From Bryobacterales bacterium (GTDB lineage Bacteria > Acidobacteriota > Terriglobia > Bryobacterales > Bryobacteraceae), in the NCBI GenBank assembly GCA_020852175.1, contig JADZBH010000012.1:1-64000 (forward strand): a stretch of 64,000 nucleotides of DNA, given 5' to 3'. The position numbers were made by a program, and so were the translations under genes. The notes beneath the pieces were generated by a model. The model did not search any database. It was given only the letters and a program-made list of their open reading frames with translations, and had not been told where the DNA came from. The first letter of the stretch is position 1, and every line of letters begins with the position of its first letter. Shown piece after piece: positions 1 through 8,118 of the stretch.

Positions 1-87
1 AGCCTGGTGTCCGGAGTTCGCCGTGATGGCGTACCAGGCATCGTGGTCGCAATTACTTCCTGGAAAGACAACGACCCCGACTTTCAT
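1..87 (-). CDS. purQ: Phosphoribosylformylglycinamidine synthase subunit PurQ (N-terminal part only)
   Basis: This is the first 29 codons of a gene that runs off the left edge of the window. The translation begins MKVGVVVFPGSNCDHDAWYA, the characteristic PurQ start in which a short beta strand leads into the PGSNCD turn. PurQ is the glutaminase subunit of FGAM synthase in de novo purine synthesis: it releases ammonia from glutamine for PurL. The catalytic cysteine and histidine lie outside the window, so activity cannot be judged. The ATG at 87 is chosen because PurQ proteins normally start right at this strand. A TACACT element sits 13 bases upstream. The fragment is short but the motif is highly specific. 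Confidence 0.9.
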   Translation of the reverse strand, partial: MKVGVVVFPGSNCDHDAWYAITANSGHQA

Positions 88-100
88 GGTAGGAAACTTC

Positions 101-106
101 AGTGTA
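101..106 (-). promoter_or_regulatory. -10-like element TACACT upstream of purQ
   Basis: Read on the minus strand, TACACT ends 13 bases before the purQ ATG. The same hexamer lies upstream of at least four other genes in this window. No good -35 box is visible. The promoter role is inferred from recurrence and position. Confidence 0.4.
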
Positions 107-162
107 ACAGAGAACGCCCGCGCGGGCGCTTCTTTTCGATTCGCGACGGCGCGCCGGAGGCG

Positions 163-405
163 TTATGCGGAAGCGGGAGCGGGAGCGGTCTTCTTCTTCG
201 CCCGCGAAGCACGCTTTTCGGCCGGAGGCTGGCGGTCGCTCTTCTTCAGGTGAGGAAGCACAATCGAGGTGACGAACTTCTTCTCGCCGTGGTCGTCGAA
301 CTTGATCACGATCTGCTCCTCGTTGCAGGAGAGTACCGTGCCCAACCCGAACTTACCATGTTCGACCTGCGCATTATTCGCGAAAGCGGGCTTGGATGCT
401 GCCAT
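163..405 (-). CDS. Small UvrD/PcrA-tail-like (tudor-fold) protein
   Basis: This is an 80-aa protein of unknown function. Residues about 12-50 contain VEHGKFGLGTVLS, then IKFDDHGEKKF and IVLPHL. The pattern (H.KFG.GTV, FD..G.KKF) resembles the C-terminal tudor-like domain of UvrD/PcrA helicases, which binds RNA polymerase in those proteins. Here it stands alone, with no helicase beside it. The last 30 residues are rich in Lys, Arg, Ala and Pro and could bind nucleic acid. It lies upstream of purQ on the same strand with a 75-base gap, so it may be co-transcribed with it. Function is inferred from the motif only. Confidence 0.65.
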   Translation of the reverse strand: MAASKPAFANNAQVEHGKFGLGTVLSCNEEQIVIKFDDHGEKKFVTSIVLPHLKKSDRQPPAEKRASRAKKKTAPAPASA

Positions 406-444
406 GGGGACTAATGTCTATATTAACAATATTTTGCGCGTTTG

Positions 445-1185
445 TCAGGAGGCCCCGCGACGCCTGGCCCGCCAGCCAAGACCGCAAAGGACCACGCCCA
501 CCGACAGCCAGGTGACCGGTTCCGGAGTATTGGTGGGCGGCGGCGGATTGGCAGTGAACCGAATCTTCGAGATAGCGATCAACTGGTTTGAATTGAACCG
601 GTCTCCCGGCCCGGGACCGTAGAGAAATCCAATCGTGGCGGTGGGATTGGGAATCGACACATTCACGTTGCCGTTGGTCGACGTTGTGCCGATGTTGCCG
701 TTCCGGCCGGTCGCCGTCGCCACCAATCCCGTCACCTGCACATAGTTCGAATTCACGGCGCTCAAGGTGGCCCCGGCGTTGGTGATCGTCACGCGGTCGC
801 GCCAGTCACGGAAGTTCCCCAGCGAAGGCGACCCATCGATGTCAAGTATGGCGTAGGCGATGTTCTCCATGGCCACGCCGCCTTCCAGGCTCGCCGTGAG
901 CGTCAACAGGGTGAGGGAATTCCTCGGCGTTGGCATGTTCATGTTCAGCGGCGCATTCTCTCCGCCCGTGGGGTTGAACGAAACATTCAACAGCGCGTTC
1001 ACCGTGCTGATATCCACGGTGAAGCGCAAATGGTGGTCGCCCGTGGTAAAACCGGTCACCCGGACGTGCCGCGAGTTGATGGTGGTGACGATGACGCTGG
1101 GGTCCTCCCAGTCAATCACGGTGGTTGCCCGTGCGCCGGGAACGAGGAGGCCCAGGGCGAACAGGCAGGCGGAGAGTCGATTCAC
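445..1185 (-). CDS. PEP-CTERM sorting-domain protein
   Basis: This is a 246-aa exported protein. It has an N-terminal signal peptide (about 1-20, ending near GARA), a beta-rich Asn/Thr-rich body, and a C-terminal PEP-CTERM signal: the triad TPEP at about 220, a hydrophobic stretch (WLSVGVVLCGLGW) and a final RARRR cluster. In known systems such proteins are recognised by an exosortase (EpsH/XrtA family), cleaved and anchored or released at the cell surface, often alongside exopolysaccharide production. The body is not a family I recognise. No exosortase gene is in the window, so it must be encoded elsewhere if the tag works. The gene stands alone between opposite-facing neighbours. Confidence 0.8.
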   Translation of the reverse strand: MNRLSACLFALGLLVPGARATTVIDWEDPSVIVTTINSRHVRVTGFTTGDHHLRFTVDISTVNALLNVSFNPTGGENAPLNMNMPTPRNSLTLLTLTASLEGGVAMENIAYAILDIDGSPSLGNFRDWRDRVTITNAGATLSAVNSNYVQVTGLVATATGRNGNIGTTSTNGNVNVSIPNPTATIGFLYGPGPGDRFNSNQLIAISKIRFTANPPPPTNTPEPVTWLSVGVVLCGLGWRARRRGAS

Positions 1186-1326
1186 AAGTGGTTGATCGGC
1201 GGTATGAACGCCACGGCGCCTCAGGGGAAGGCCCTAAGTGAAACGGGACTTCACGGGGAAGATGGCTAGAGTGAACACCTATGCCGGGCGATCGGTGAAG
1301 GCGCGGCGTAGTTTAATAGAAGGGCC

Positions 1327-3405
1327 ATGCCGATCTCCCGACGCTTGCTGCTCTCCCTGCCTGCCGCGCTGGCGGCTTCCGCTTCCGCGGCGCCAATCAA
1401 CTACCGCGACTACTCGCGCTGCCTTCCCGATTACCTGGCGCGGCTGGCCCGGGAGGCCGCGGCCAGGCGCGCCACGGCGCTGGACGCGTGCACGACGCCG
1501 GCCCAGGTGCGAGCGCGGCAGAAATATGTCCGCGAGGCGTACTGGTCGCTCATTGGCGGCGAACCGAAACGCACACCTCTGAATGTCCGCACCACTGGCT
1601 CCTTCACGCGTCCGAATTACACGGTGGAGCATCTGGTGTATGAGTCGCGCCCCGGGCTGCTGATCCCGGCCAACCTGTATTTGCCCCGGACGGGCGAACA
1701 GCGCCTGCCCGGCGTGCTGTTTCAAATGGGACATTCCCAGAACGGCAAGGCCGCCTCGCTGTATCAGTACTGCATTCAGGGTCTGGTGCAGGTGGGCTTC
1801 GCCGTGCTGGCGTTCGACCCGATGGGCCAGGGCGAGCGTACGGCTTATCCAGACCCCGAGACGGGATTGACGCGGCTGCGCTCGGCCGACAACGAGCACA
1901 CCTACCCCGGCAAGCAACTGATTCTTGGCGGCGACACCGCGACGCGCCTGCAAACGTGGGATTCCGTGCGCTCGTTGGACGTTCTGGCTTCCCATCCGCG
2001 CGTGGATGCCACACGTCTGGCCTCGACGGGCAACTCCGGCGGCGGCACCACCACCATGTTCCTGGCCGCGGTGGACGACCGGCTCACCTGCGCTGCCGCG
2101 GCCTGCCCGAACACGGAAAATCACGCCGTGGCGCGGCTGAACGGACCTGGTTCGGTGGACGACGCCGAACAGTGCCTGCTCGACGCGCCGTCCAAGGGGA
2201 TCGACCGTTGGGACCTGCTCCATCCGATGGCGCCGAAGCCCCTGATGGTTCTGGTGAGCGCGCGGGACTGGTTCGGCACCTACTCGCCGGAATACCTGGA
2301 AAACGGCCGCGCCGAATTCGCCCGCCTGCGCCGCTTCTATCAGACGCTGGGCGCCAATCCGGAGCACCTGCAATGGTACGAATCGCCCTTGCCACACGGG
2401 CTCGGCTATAACCTGCGGCTGGAGATCTACAACTTCTTGCTGCGCCACATGCAGGGGCGCAGCACGCGGCTGGACAAGGAGCCGCCTGTCTCGGCCGAAG
2501 CCGACGCCACGCTGTTCGCGGCGAAAGGCAACGTCATGAAGCTGAATTCGAAGACGCCTTTCGTGCTGGCGCGCGAGCTGGCCGAATCCATTCAGACGCC
2601 GCCTGCTTCGCCCGGACTTCCGAAAGCGCTCGCTTCGATGCTGCGCCTGGATCCGCCATCGGCGACGGCCCCGCGCGTGATGGGCCGTGTGCCGTCGCGC
2701 GAGTGTGACGCCGAGGCGATTGAGGTGGATGTCACGCCCGAAGTCACCGTCCCGGCATGGGTCTTTCTGCCGCGTATCCCCGCCACCAAGCCGCCGTTGA
2801 TTCTGCTGGAACCCGCCGGCCGCAGCGGAAGCTGGGGCGAGGATGCGCTCTACCAGCGTCTGGCCGCGGCCGGACGTCTGGTGATCGCGCCCGATTTGCG
2901 CTGGATCGGCGACCTGCGGTCCGAGTTCTCACGCCACGGCGCCGGCAACGCCACGCGGCACCAAAGCGAGAACGCCTACGCCTGGGCCTCGATGATGCTG
3001 GGCCATCCGTTGCTCGGCCAGCGCGTTTCCGACATCCTCGCCGTGGCTCGCGCCGCCATGCGCCTCTATAAGTCCGATACCGTCCACCTGGCCGCGCTTT
3101 CGCATCTCACCGTGCCCGCGCTGTGCGCCGCCGCCCTGGAGCCGAAGGTCGCTTCGCTGCATCTTTCGCGGCACCTGGCCTCCTGGCGTTCTCTCGCCGT
3201 GAACGAAAAGTACGAACACCCCTTCGCCAACTTCCTGAACGGTGTGCTGCGCACGACGGACCTGCCGCAGATCGCCGCCTCGATCGCGCCGCGCCCCGTC
3301 ACCATCGCCGCGCTCTCGGACCCCACGCTGGCCTCGCTCTACGCCTCGCCCAACGTGAAGATGGTGAACACGCCGGAATGGACGCCGGCGGCCTTCGGCG
3401 TTTAG
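1327..3405 (+). CDS. Exported two-lobed alpha/beta hydrolase (acetyl-xylan-esterase-like)
   Basis: This 692-aa protein has a Tat-like leader (SRRLLLSLPAALAASASA). The first lobe (about 90-380) is an alpha/beta hydrolase of the acetyl-xylan esterase/dienelactone hydrolase type. It has a beta-strand run (LPGVLFQMGHSQNG), the segment FDPMGQGER typical of this group, and a nucleophile elbow TGNSGGG with Ser237. The second lobe (about 450-690) repeats the fold (PPLILLEPAGRSGSW, VIAPDLRWIGD), but at the elbow position it reads LAALSHLTVP without a GxSxG, so it is probably not catalytic. The likely role is hydrolysis of esters on plant or microbial polysaccharides outside the cytoplasm. The substrate is not known. 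The 3' end overlaps the convergent ftcD-like gene by 4 bases. Confidence 0.75.
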   Translation: MPISRRLLLSLPAALAASASAAPINYRDYSRCLPDYLARLAREAAARRATALDACTTPAQVRARQKYVREAYWSLIGGEPKRTPLNVRTTGSFTRPNYTVEHLVYESRPGLLIPANLYLPRTGEQRLPGVLFQMGHSQNGKAASLYQYCIQGLVQVGFAVLAFDPMGQGERTAYPDPETGLTRLRSADNEHTYPGKQLILGGDTATRLQTWDSVRSLDVLASHPRVDATRLASTGNSGGGTTTMFLAAVDDRLTCAAAACPNTENHAVARLNGPGSVDDAEQCLLDAPSKGIDRWDLLHPMAPKPLMVLVSARDWFGTYSPEYLENGRAEFARLRRFYQTLGANPEHLQWYESPLPHGLGYNLRLEIYNFLLRHMQGRSTRLDKEPPVSAEADATLFAAKGNVMKLNSKTPFVLARELAESIQTPPASPGLPKALASMLRLDPPSATAPRVMGRVPSRECDAEAIEVDVTPEVTVPAWVFLPRIPATKPPLILLEPAGRSGSWGEDALYQRLAAAGRLVIAPDLRWIGDLRSEFSRHGAGNATRHQSENAYAWASMMLGHPLLGQRVSDILAVARAAMRLYKSDTVHLAALSHLTVPALCAAALEPKVASLHLSRHLASWRSLAVNEKYEHPFANFLNGVLRTTDLPQIAASIAPRPVTIAALSDPTLASLYASPNVKMVNTPEWTPAAFGV

Positions 3406-4280
3406 GCTCGTCGCCGCGCCTGCTCGATGCGCGTTTCGAGCACAAGACTCTCGTCGAAGTTTTCCCACTGGAGATCGACGCCCGCGGCCAGTTCGAGGGC
3501 GCGCGCCGGAAGAAGGCCGATCAGTTCGCTGCCCGCCACCTCGACGCCCCGGGCGTGCGCCGCGCCGCTCACCGCAAGGAAAGCTACATGGGGAGGCGTC
3601 ACCTCATAGTCCGTCAGGTTCATCGAAACCTGCACCTGGCCCCGCGACGCCAGCGGCAGACCCAGCGCTTTCACGCAGGGCAACCCGCCGGAGCGTTCCC
3701 TCACCATCCGGGCGATGTCGCGCGCCACGGCAAGGTCGCCGGTGCGCAGGTTTACGTTGTAGGCGATCAGCACCTTGCGCGCGCCCACGGCGGTGCACCC
3801 GGCCGAGGCGTGCCGTCCCTGGCCCACATCGGGGGGGCCCGCCGCCGGCGAGCGCACGAAGGCCAGGTTCCGCCGCTCCGGCAGGCGCGCCGCGGCTTCA
3901 TAGAGATAACAGGGCACGCCCAATTCCACCCACAAGCGCCGGGCCGCACGTTCGGCCAGCGCCACGCAGTCCGCCATGTCCGCACCCTCCAGCGGCACGA
4001 ACGGCAGGACGTCCATGGCGCCGATGCGGGGGTGCACGCCGGTCTGCGACCGCAGATCGATGTGTTCCAGCGCCACCCGGGCCGCGCGCACGGCGGCCTC
4101 CAGCACGGCCTCGCCCTGGCCGGCGAAGGTGAGCACGGAACGGTTGTGATCCGGATCGGCGGTTTCGTCCAACAGCCAGACGCCGGGCGCCGCGCGCACG
4201 GCTTCGGCCAGCGCGGACACCACATCCGCATCGCGCCCCTCGGAAAAGTTCGGAACGCACTCCACCAGACCGCTGCTCAT
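3402..4280 (-). CDS. ftcD: Glutamate formimidoyltransferase (FTCD transferase part)
   Basis: This 292-aa protein starts LVECVPNFSEGRD, the signature of formimidoyltransferases, and has TGVHPRIGAMDVLPFVPL with His83 at the place of the catalytic His82 of human FTCD. It transfers the formimidoyl group from N-formimidoyl-L-glutamate to tetrahydrofolate, the last step of one branch of histidine breakdown. It contains only the two transferase subdomains; the cyclodeaminase domain of the mammalian enzyme is absent, as is usual for many bacterial forms. Its start overlaps the stop of the upstream HutI-like gene by 4 bases (ATGA), so the two are translationally coupled. No hutH or hutU lies in the window. 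Confidence 0.88.
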   Translation of the reverse strand: MSSGLVECVPNFSEGRDADVVSALAEAVRAAPGVWLLDETADPDHNRSVLTFAGQGEAVLEAAVRAARVALEHIDLRSQTGVHPRIGAMDVLPFVPLEGADMADCVALAERAARRLWVELGVPCYLYEAAARLPERRNLAFVRSPAAGPPDVGQGRHASAGCTAVGARKVLIAYNVNLRTGDLAVARDIARMVRERSGGLPCVKALGLPLASRGQVQVSMNLTDYEVTPPHVAFLAVSGAAHARGVEVAGSELIGLLPARALELAAGVDLQWENFDESLVLETRIEQARRRA

Positions 4281-5653
4281 GCCGGTTCCAGTCGCGGAAA
4301 GATCACCTGACCCCGCCGCAGGGCCATCATCACCGGATTGATGCCGAAGTGCATGGGTATCTCGCGGTAATCCGCGGCGTTCATCACCAGCAGGTCGGCC
4401 GTCTTGCCGGCCTCGAGCGATCCCGTGTGCGCGCCAATTCCCAGCGCGCAGGCGCCGTTGATGGTGGCCGCCGTAATCGCCTCGGCGGGCGTCATCCGCA
4501 GTTGGGCGCAGGCCAGCGCGATGGCCATAGGCATCGACGGGGTTGGGCTCTCCCGAGGGTGAAACGCCGTGGATACGGCCACCGCGGCGCCCGCGGCGAT
4601 GAACTCCCGCGCCGGTTCAGGCTCAGCTTCTCCGGAGTGAAAGTGCGCGCCCGGCGTGAATACCGCCACCGTGCCGTTGTCCGCCAAACGCGCCGCGCCC
4701 CGCTCCAGGTGACGCACGCCGGACACGGACAGCGTCCCCTCCGGCAGCCAGGAAACGGGCCCGCGGAGACGAACCGCGATGCCGAGTCCTGCCCGCCGGG
4801 CCGCCGCCGCATACCCCTCCACATCGGCGCGGCTGAACGCCGCCCCGGCCAGTGCCACGTCCACGCGGCCCGCCAGTTTGCGTTTGGCCAGCAACGGCAG
4901 AATCTCCTCGCGCACCCATTCCAGGTAATCGGCCGCGCGCCCGTCAAACTCCGGCGCCAGGCCCAATCCGCCGCCAAAGCTTGGCACGATGCGGACGGGA
5001 CGGTCGTTCAAGCTTTCAAGCACGCGCAAGGCGCGGAGTTCGCTCGCCTCGTCCAGCCCGGCGCCCGAGGTGGAACCCAGCGCCAGCGTGCCGTGACGCC
5101 ACATGCTTCGCAATTGCCGCTTGCCTTCCAGTTCGAGCCGCTGCGCCGAATAGCCGCGCATGATTTTCGCCGCTTCGAACGCCGTCCAACCGCCGGGCAG
5201 CAAGGGCTCGGGGTAGCGGCCTTGCAAACAGCGTGTTTCGTAGTCGTCTAAAGGCGCAGGCGGCGCCAGAAGATGGGTTTGGCAATCGGCGAAGCCCGGC
5301 ATCACCACGCGGCCCGAGGCATCCAGCTCCTCGGCCTCGCGCGCGGCGGCCAGCATCTCCACGCGGCGGCTGGGACCCACCTCGCGGATCACGCCGTCCA
5401 CGATCAACAAGGCGCCATCCGGAATCACCCCCAGCGCCCTCATCTGCTCCCCCCGCCTGGGCCCGCTGCCTCCGCGCAGGGTCAAAAGCTGGCGGGCGCC
5501 CCGCACCAGGAGAACCTTCGACGGGGCCTCGCGGTCCGGCGAAACCGTCTTTCGCCTGCTCACCGTTGCCCTGTCGAAAACCCTGTTTCCGGCGCTCTCC
5601 CAAACGGCCGCGCGCCGCTGGCCGCGTGCGAACTGCTCCCGCACGGGGTCCAT
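4277..5653 (-). CDS. HutI-like (imidazolonepropionase family) protein lacking metal ligands
   Basis: This protein of up to 458 aa aligns along its length with imidazolonepropionase: VIPDGALLIVDGVI, VVMPGFADCQTHL, SELRALRVLESL, SPTPSMPMAIALACAQLRMT, GSLEAGKTADLLV and EIPMHFGINPV. Key residues of active HutI are missing. The first His of HxH is Gln125. The GAHA region reads GGGLGL. The HADE segment (metal His and acid) reads RLRG at 295-298. The metal Asp of ATDF is Ala363. Only His127 and His315 remain. It is therefore probably not a normal metal-dependent hydrolase. It is coupled to the formimidoyltransferase gene downstream. HutI similarity begins near residue 47; a GTG at 5563, preceded by AGGG, is an alternative start that would give 428 aa. 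Confidence 0.8.
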   Translation of the reverse strand: MDPVREQFARGQRRAAVWESAGNRVFDRATVSRRKTVSPDREAPSKVLLVRGARQLLTLRGGSGPRRGEQMRALGVIPDGALLIVDGVIREVGPSRRVEMLAAAREAEELDASGRVVMPGFADCQTHLLAPPAPLDDYETRCLQGRYPEPLLPGGWTAFEAAKIMRGYSAQRLELEGKRQLRSMWRHGTLALGSTSGAGLDEASELRALRVLESLNDRPVRIVPSFGGGLGLAPEFDGRAADYLEWVREEILPLLAKRKLAGRVDVALAGAAFSRADVEGYAAAARRAGLGIAVRLRGPVSWLPEGTLSVSGVRHLERGAARLADNGTVAVFTPGAHFHSGEAEPEPAREFIAAGAAVAVSTAFHPRESPTPSMPMAIALACAQLRMTPAEAITAATINGACALGIGAHTGSLEAGKTADLLVMNAADYREIPMHFGINPVMMALRRGQVIFPRLEPA

Positions 5654-5687
5654 GCCGCTTGTGAACTTCGCATACCATCACAAGTAT

Positions 5688-6614
5688 ATGCGTCCACGCG
5701 ATTATGGGAATAAGCTCCTGGCGCGCCGCCGGAAGCCTAAGCCCAAGGCTGCCAAGCTTGCGGCGAAGCAAGCCGCGCCCGCCGGCCGGCCGGACAGGAA
5801 CTCCGCCAAGGCAGGACCGGGCCGGAACGTTCCGGCCCAATCCGCGAGCGCTCCGCCTGCACCGCCACAGGCATCGAGCGCGGCGAAGAAGACCCTGGAC
5901 CGCATACTCTCCAAGGCAGGATTCGGCTCCCGCACCGAAGCCGCCGAATGGATTCGCGACGGCCGCGTCAAGGTGAACGGCAAGCCGGCGAAATCGATTG
6001 AAATGTGGGTGGATCCCAAGCGCGACAAGGTGACTCTCGACGGCGCGCCCGTGCGCGAAGGCGCGAAGCTCTATATTCTGCTGAACAAACCCAAGGGCTA
6101 CCTGACCACTTACAAGGATCCCGAAGGCCGCCCCACCGTCTACCAGTTGCTCAAGGGCGTGCCAGGATTTGTCGGAACCGCCGGCCGCCTGGACATGGAC
6201 ACCTCCGGATTGCTGATTCTGACCAGCGATACCGCCTTTGCCGACTTCATCACCTCCCCGGCGTCACACGTCCCCAAGACGTACCTGGTGAAATCCTCGA
6301 CGCGGCTTACCGATGAGCAGCTCGACCTGTTGCGGAATGGCCTGACGCTCGACGACGGCCCCACGCGCCCGGCCGCCGTCACCCGTCTGCGCGACTCGGA
6401 AAAGTACACCCACTTCGAGATCACCATCACGGAAGGCCGCAACCGGCAGGTGCGGCGCATGGTGGAGGCGCTCGGGGGCAAGGTGCTGAAACTGGTGCGC
6501 GTGAAAATCGGCGGCCTCGAACTCGCCGGACTGGGCATGGGCGCCTGGCGGGAGCTGTCACGCGCCGAGGTGCGCGGTCTGCTCGACACGCCCTCCGGGG
6601 AGCCACGAACGTGA
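5688..6614 (+). CDS. rluB: RluB/RsuA-family pseudouridine synthase
   Basis: This 308-aa enzyme has a basic, low-complexity N-terminal tail (about 1-65), an S4 RNA-binding domain (about 69-116, DRILSKAGFGSRTEAAEWI) and the RsuA/RluB catalytic domain. The latter has LNKPKGYLTT, the catalytic GRLDMDTSGLL (Asp169) and RNRQVRRM near the C-terminus. It should isomerise uridine in rRNA; RluB acts on 23S rRNA at position 2605 in E. coli, but the exact site cannot be told from sequence. An upstream ATG at 5652 would add 12 residues but overlaps the start of the divergent gene. The ATG at 5688 has a TACCAT element 9 bases upstream, so it is preferred. It is coupled to the membrane protein gene downstream. 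Confidence 0.85.
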   Translation: MRPRDYGNKLLARRRKPKPKAAKLAAKQAAPAGRPDRNSAKAGPGRNVPAQSASAPPAPPQASSAAKKTLDRILSKAGFGSRTEAAEWIRDGRVKVNGKPAKSIEMWVDPKRDKVTLDGAPVREGAKLYILLNKPKGYLTTYKDPEGRPTVYQLLKGVPGFVGTAGRLDMDTSGLLILTSDTAFADFITSPASHVPKTYLVKSSTRLTDEQLDLLRNGLTLDDGPTRPAAVTRLRDSEKYTHFEITITEGRNRQVRRMVEALGGKVLKLVRVKIGGLELAGLGMGAWRELSRAEVRGLLDTPSGEPRT

Positions 6615-7240
6615 CCCGCGCCCACGCCGCCATGGTGGCGCTGTTTTTCGGCGTGCTGGCCTGGTCCGGCTACCGGCCGCACGACACCTTCACATGGGTC
6701 CTGGAGGTGACGCCCGCCGTACTGGGGCTGGCCCTGTCCGCCGCGCTATGGAACCGCTTCCGCTTCACCGACTTCATCTACTGGTGGATCACGCTGCACT
6801 GCATCGTTCTGATGGTGGGCGGCAAGTACACCTACGCCGAAATGCCGGCCTTCAACTGGCTGCGCGATGAGTTCGGACTGGCGCGCAATTACTACGACCG
6901 CCTGGGCCACTTCATGCAGGGATTCGTTCCCGCCCTGATCGCCCGCGAGGTGCTGCTTCGCCTGGGCGTCATCGCCCGCCCGCGCTGGGTGAACCCCATC
7001 ATCCTGGCCATCGTACTGGCCTTCAGCGCCTTCTACGAATTCATCGAATGGTGGGTGGCTCTGGCCACGGGCGAATCGGCAACGGCGTTTCTCGGCACGC
7101 AGGGCGACCCCTGGGACACGCAGTGGGACATGTTCATGTGCACAATCGGCGCCTGTCTTTCGCTGCTGCTCCTGTCGGGAGTGCACGACCGCGCGCTAGC
7201 GCGCCGTCAACCGTCCAGGACATCGGCCGCCATGCGGTAG
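6611..7240 (+). CDS. DUF2238/YjdF-family inner-membrane protein
   Basis: This 209-aa protein starts with GTG at 6611, overlapping the rluB-like stop (GTGA). It has about six hydrophobic segments and the family's conserved patches: RNYYDRLGHFMQG, SAFYEFIEWWVAL and GDPWDTQWDMFMC. The DxLGHFxQG and EFxEWW patches are diagnostic for DUF2238 (YjdF of E. coli). The biochemical role of the family is unknown; the conserved Asp, His and Glu inside the membrane suggest metal or proton handling, which is speculation. Its 3' end overlaps the convergent deacetylase-family gene by 34 bases. Confidence 0.85.
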   Translation: MTRAHAAMVALFFGVLAWSGYRPHDTFTWVLEVTPAVLGLALSAALWNRFRFTDFIYWWITLHCIVLMVGGKYTYAEMPAFNWLRDEFGLARNYYDRLGHFMQGFVPALIAREVLLRLGVIARPRWVNPIILAIVLAFSAFYEFIEWWVALATGESATAFLGTQGDPWDTQWDMFMCTIGACLSLLLLSGVHDRALARRQPSRTSAAMR

Positions 7241-8100
7241 GTGGTGGCGTGCGCCGCCACCGTGAGCGCAATCGGGTCCGAGTAGCCGCCTCCCATGGTG
7301 ACCACCACGGGAACACTCCGCCGCCGCACCCATTCGAACACCATGCGGTCGCGCGCGGCCATGCCTTGGGGCGTCACGCACAGCTTGCCCAGTCTGTCGC
7401 TGGCCAGAGCGTCCACGCCAGACTGGTAGAACACCATGTCCGCGCCCACCGTCCCGGCGTGCTCCAACGCCTGGCCGACACCGGCCAGGAATTCGCCGTC
7501 CCCAGCCCCATCGTCGAGTTCCACGTCGAGCGCCGAGCGTTGTTTGCGGAAGGGAAAGTTGTTCCGGCCATGCACGCTCACGGTCATCACCGTTTCGTCG
7601 CCGGCGCACATCGACGCCGTGCCGTCTCCCTGATGCACGTCGAGATCGATCACCGCGAACCGCCGCGCCCAACCCTGCTCACGCGCCCAGGCGATCGCCA
7701 CGACGATGTCGTTGAACACGCAGTATCCCGAGCCTTCGCCGCGAAACGCATGATGCGTACCGCCGGCCAGCGTGCCGCCGAACCCGGCGCGCCGCGCCCG
7801 TTCCACTGCGCTCAACGTGCCGCCCACGCTCGCCAGCGTCCTATCCACCAACTCGGGCGACCATGGGAAGCCGGTCTTCCTCATCGCGGCCGCGCCGAGC
7901 GTTCCCTCCTGGAAGGCCCGCACATAGCCGGCATCGTGCGCCAGCGCGACGATCTCCGGCCGGGCTAAGGGCGCCGGGTGCAAACGAAACCGGTTGTCAC
8001 GCGACAACTCCTCGCGCAACAACCGGTATTTGTCCTTCGGAAACCGGTGCCCTTCGGGCAGCGGCAAGGCGTAGTGATCCGTGTAGAAGAGGTCGAGCAA
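7207..8100 (-). CDS. Histone-deacetylase-family amidohydrolase
   Basis: This 297-aa enzyme belongs to the class II-like bacterial HDAC/acetoin-utilisation AcuC/acetylpolyamine amidohydrolase family. It retains the active-site elements: GGTHHAF (paired His), VIDLDVHQGDGT (Asp and His zinc ligands), YQSGVDALASDRLG (third zinc ligand) and MGGGY (transition-state Tyr). It should remove an acyl group from an amine; lysine, polyamine or another small substrate cannot be distinguished. No signal peptide is visible, so it is cytoplasmic. It follows the DUF1080 gene after 18 bases on the same strand and may be co-transcribed with it. Length is normal for the short bacterial form. Confidence 0.88.
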   Translation of the reverse strand: MLDLFYTDHYALPLPEGHRFPKDKYRLLREELSRDNRFRLHPAPLARPEIVALAHDAGYVRAFQEGTLGAAAMRKTGFPWSPELVDRTLASVGGTLSAVERARRAGFGGTLAGGTHHAFRGEGSGYCVFNDIVVAIAWAREQGWARRFAVIDLDVHQGDGTASMCAGDETVMTVSVHGRNNFPFRKQRSALDVELDDGAGDGEFLAGVGQALEHAGTVGADMVFYQSGVDALASDRLGKLCVTPQGMAARDRMVFEWVRRRSVPVVVTMGGGYSDPIALTVAAHATTYRMAADVLDG

Positions 8101-8118
8101 GCGCCCGCTCCTCTCGCC

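Noticed and set aside
170..190. GGAAGCGGGAGCGGGAGCGG repeat
   Set aside because: Simple codon repetition encoding the Ala/Pro-rich end of the small UvrD-tail-like protein, not a separate element.
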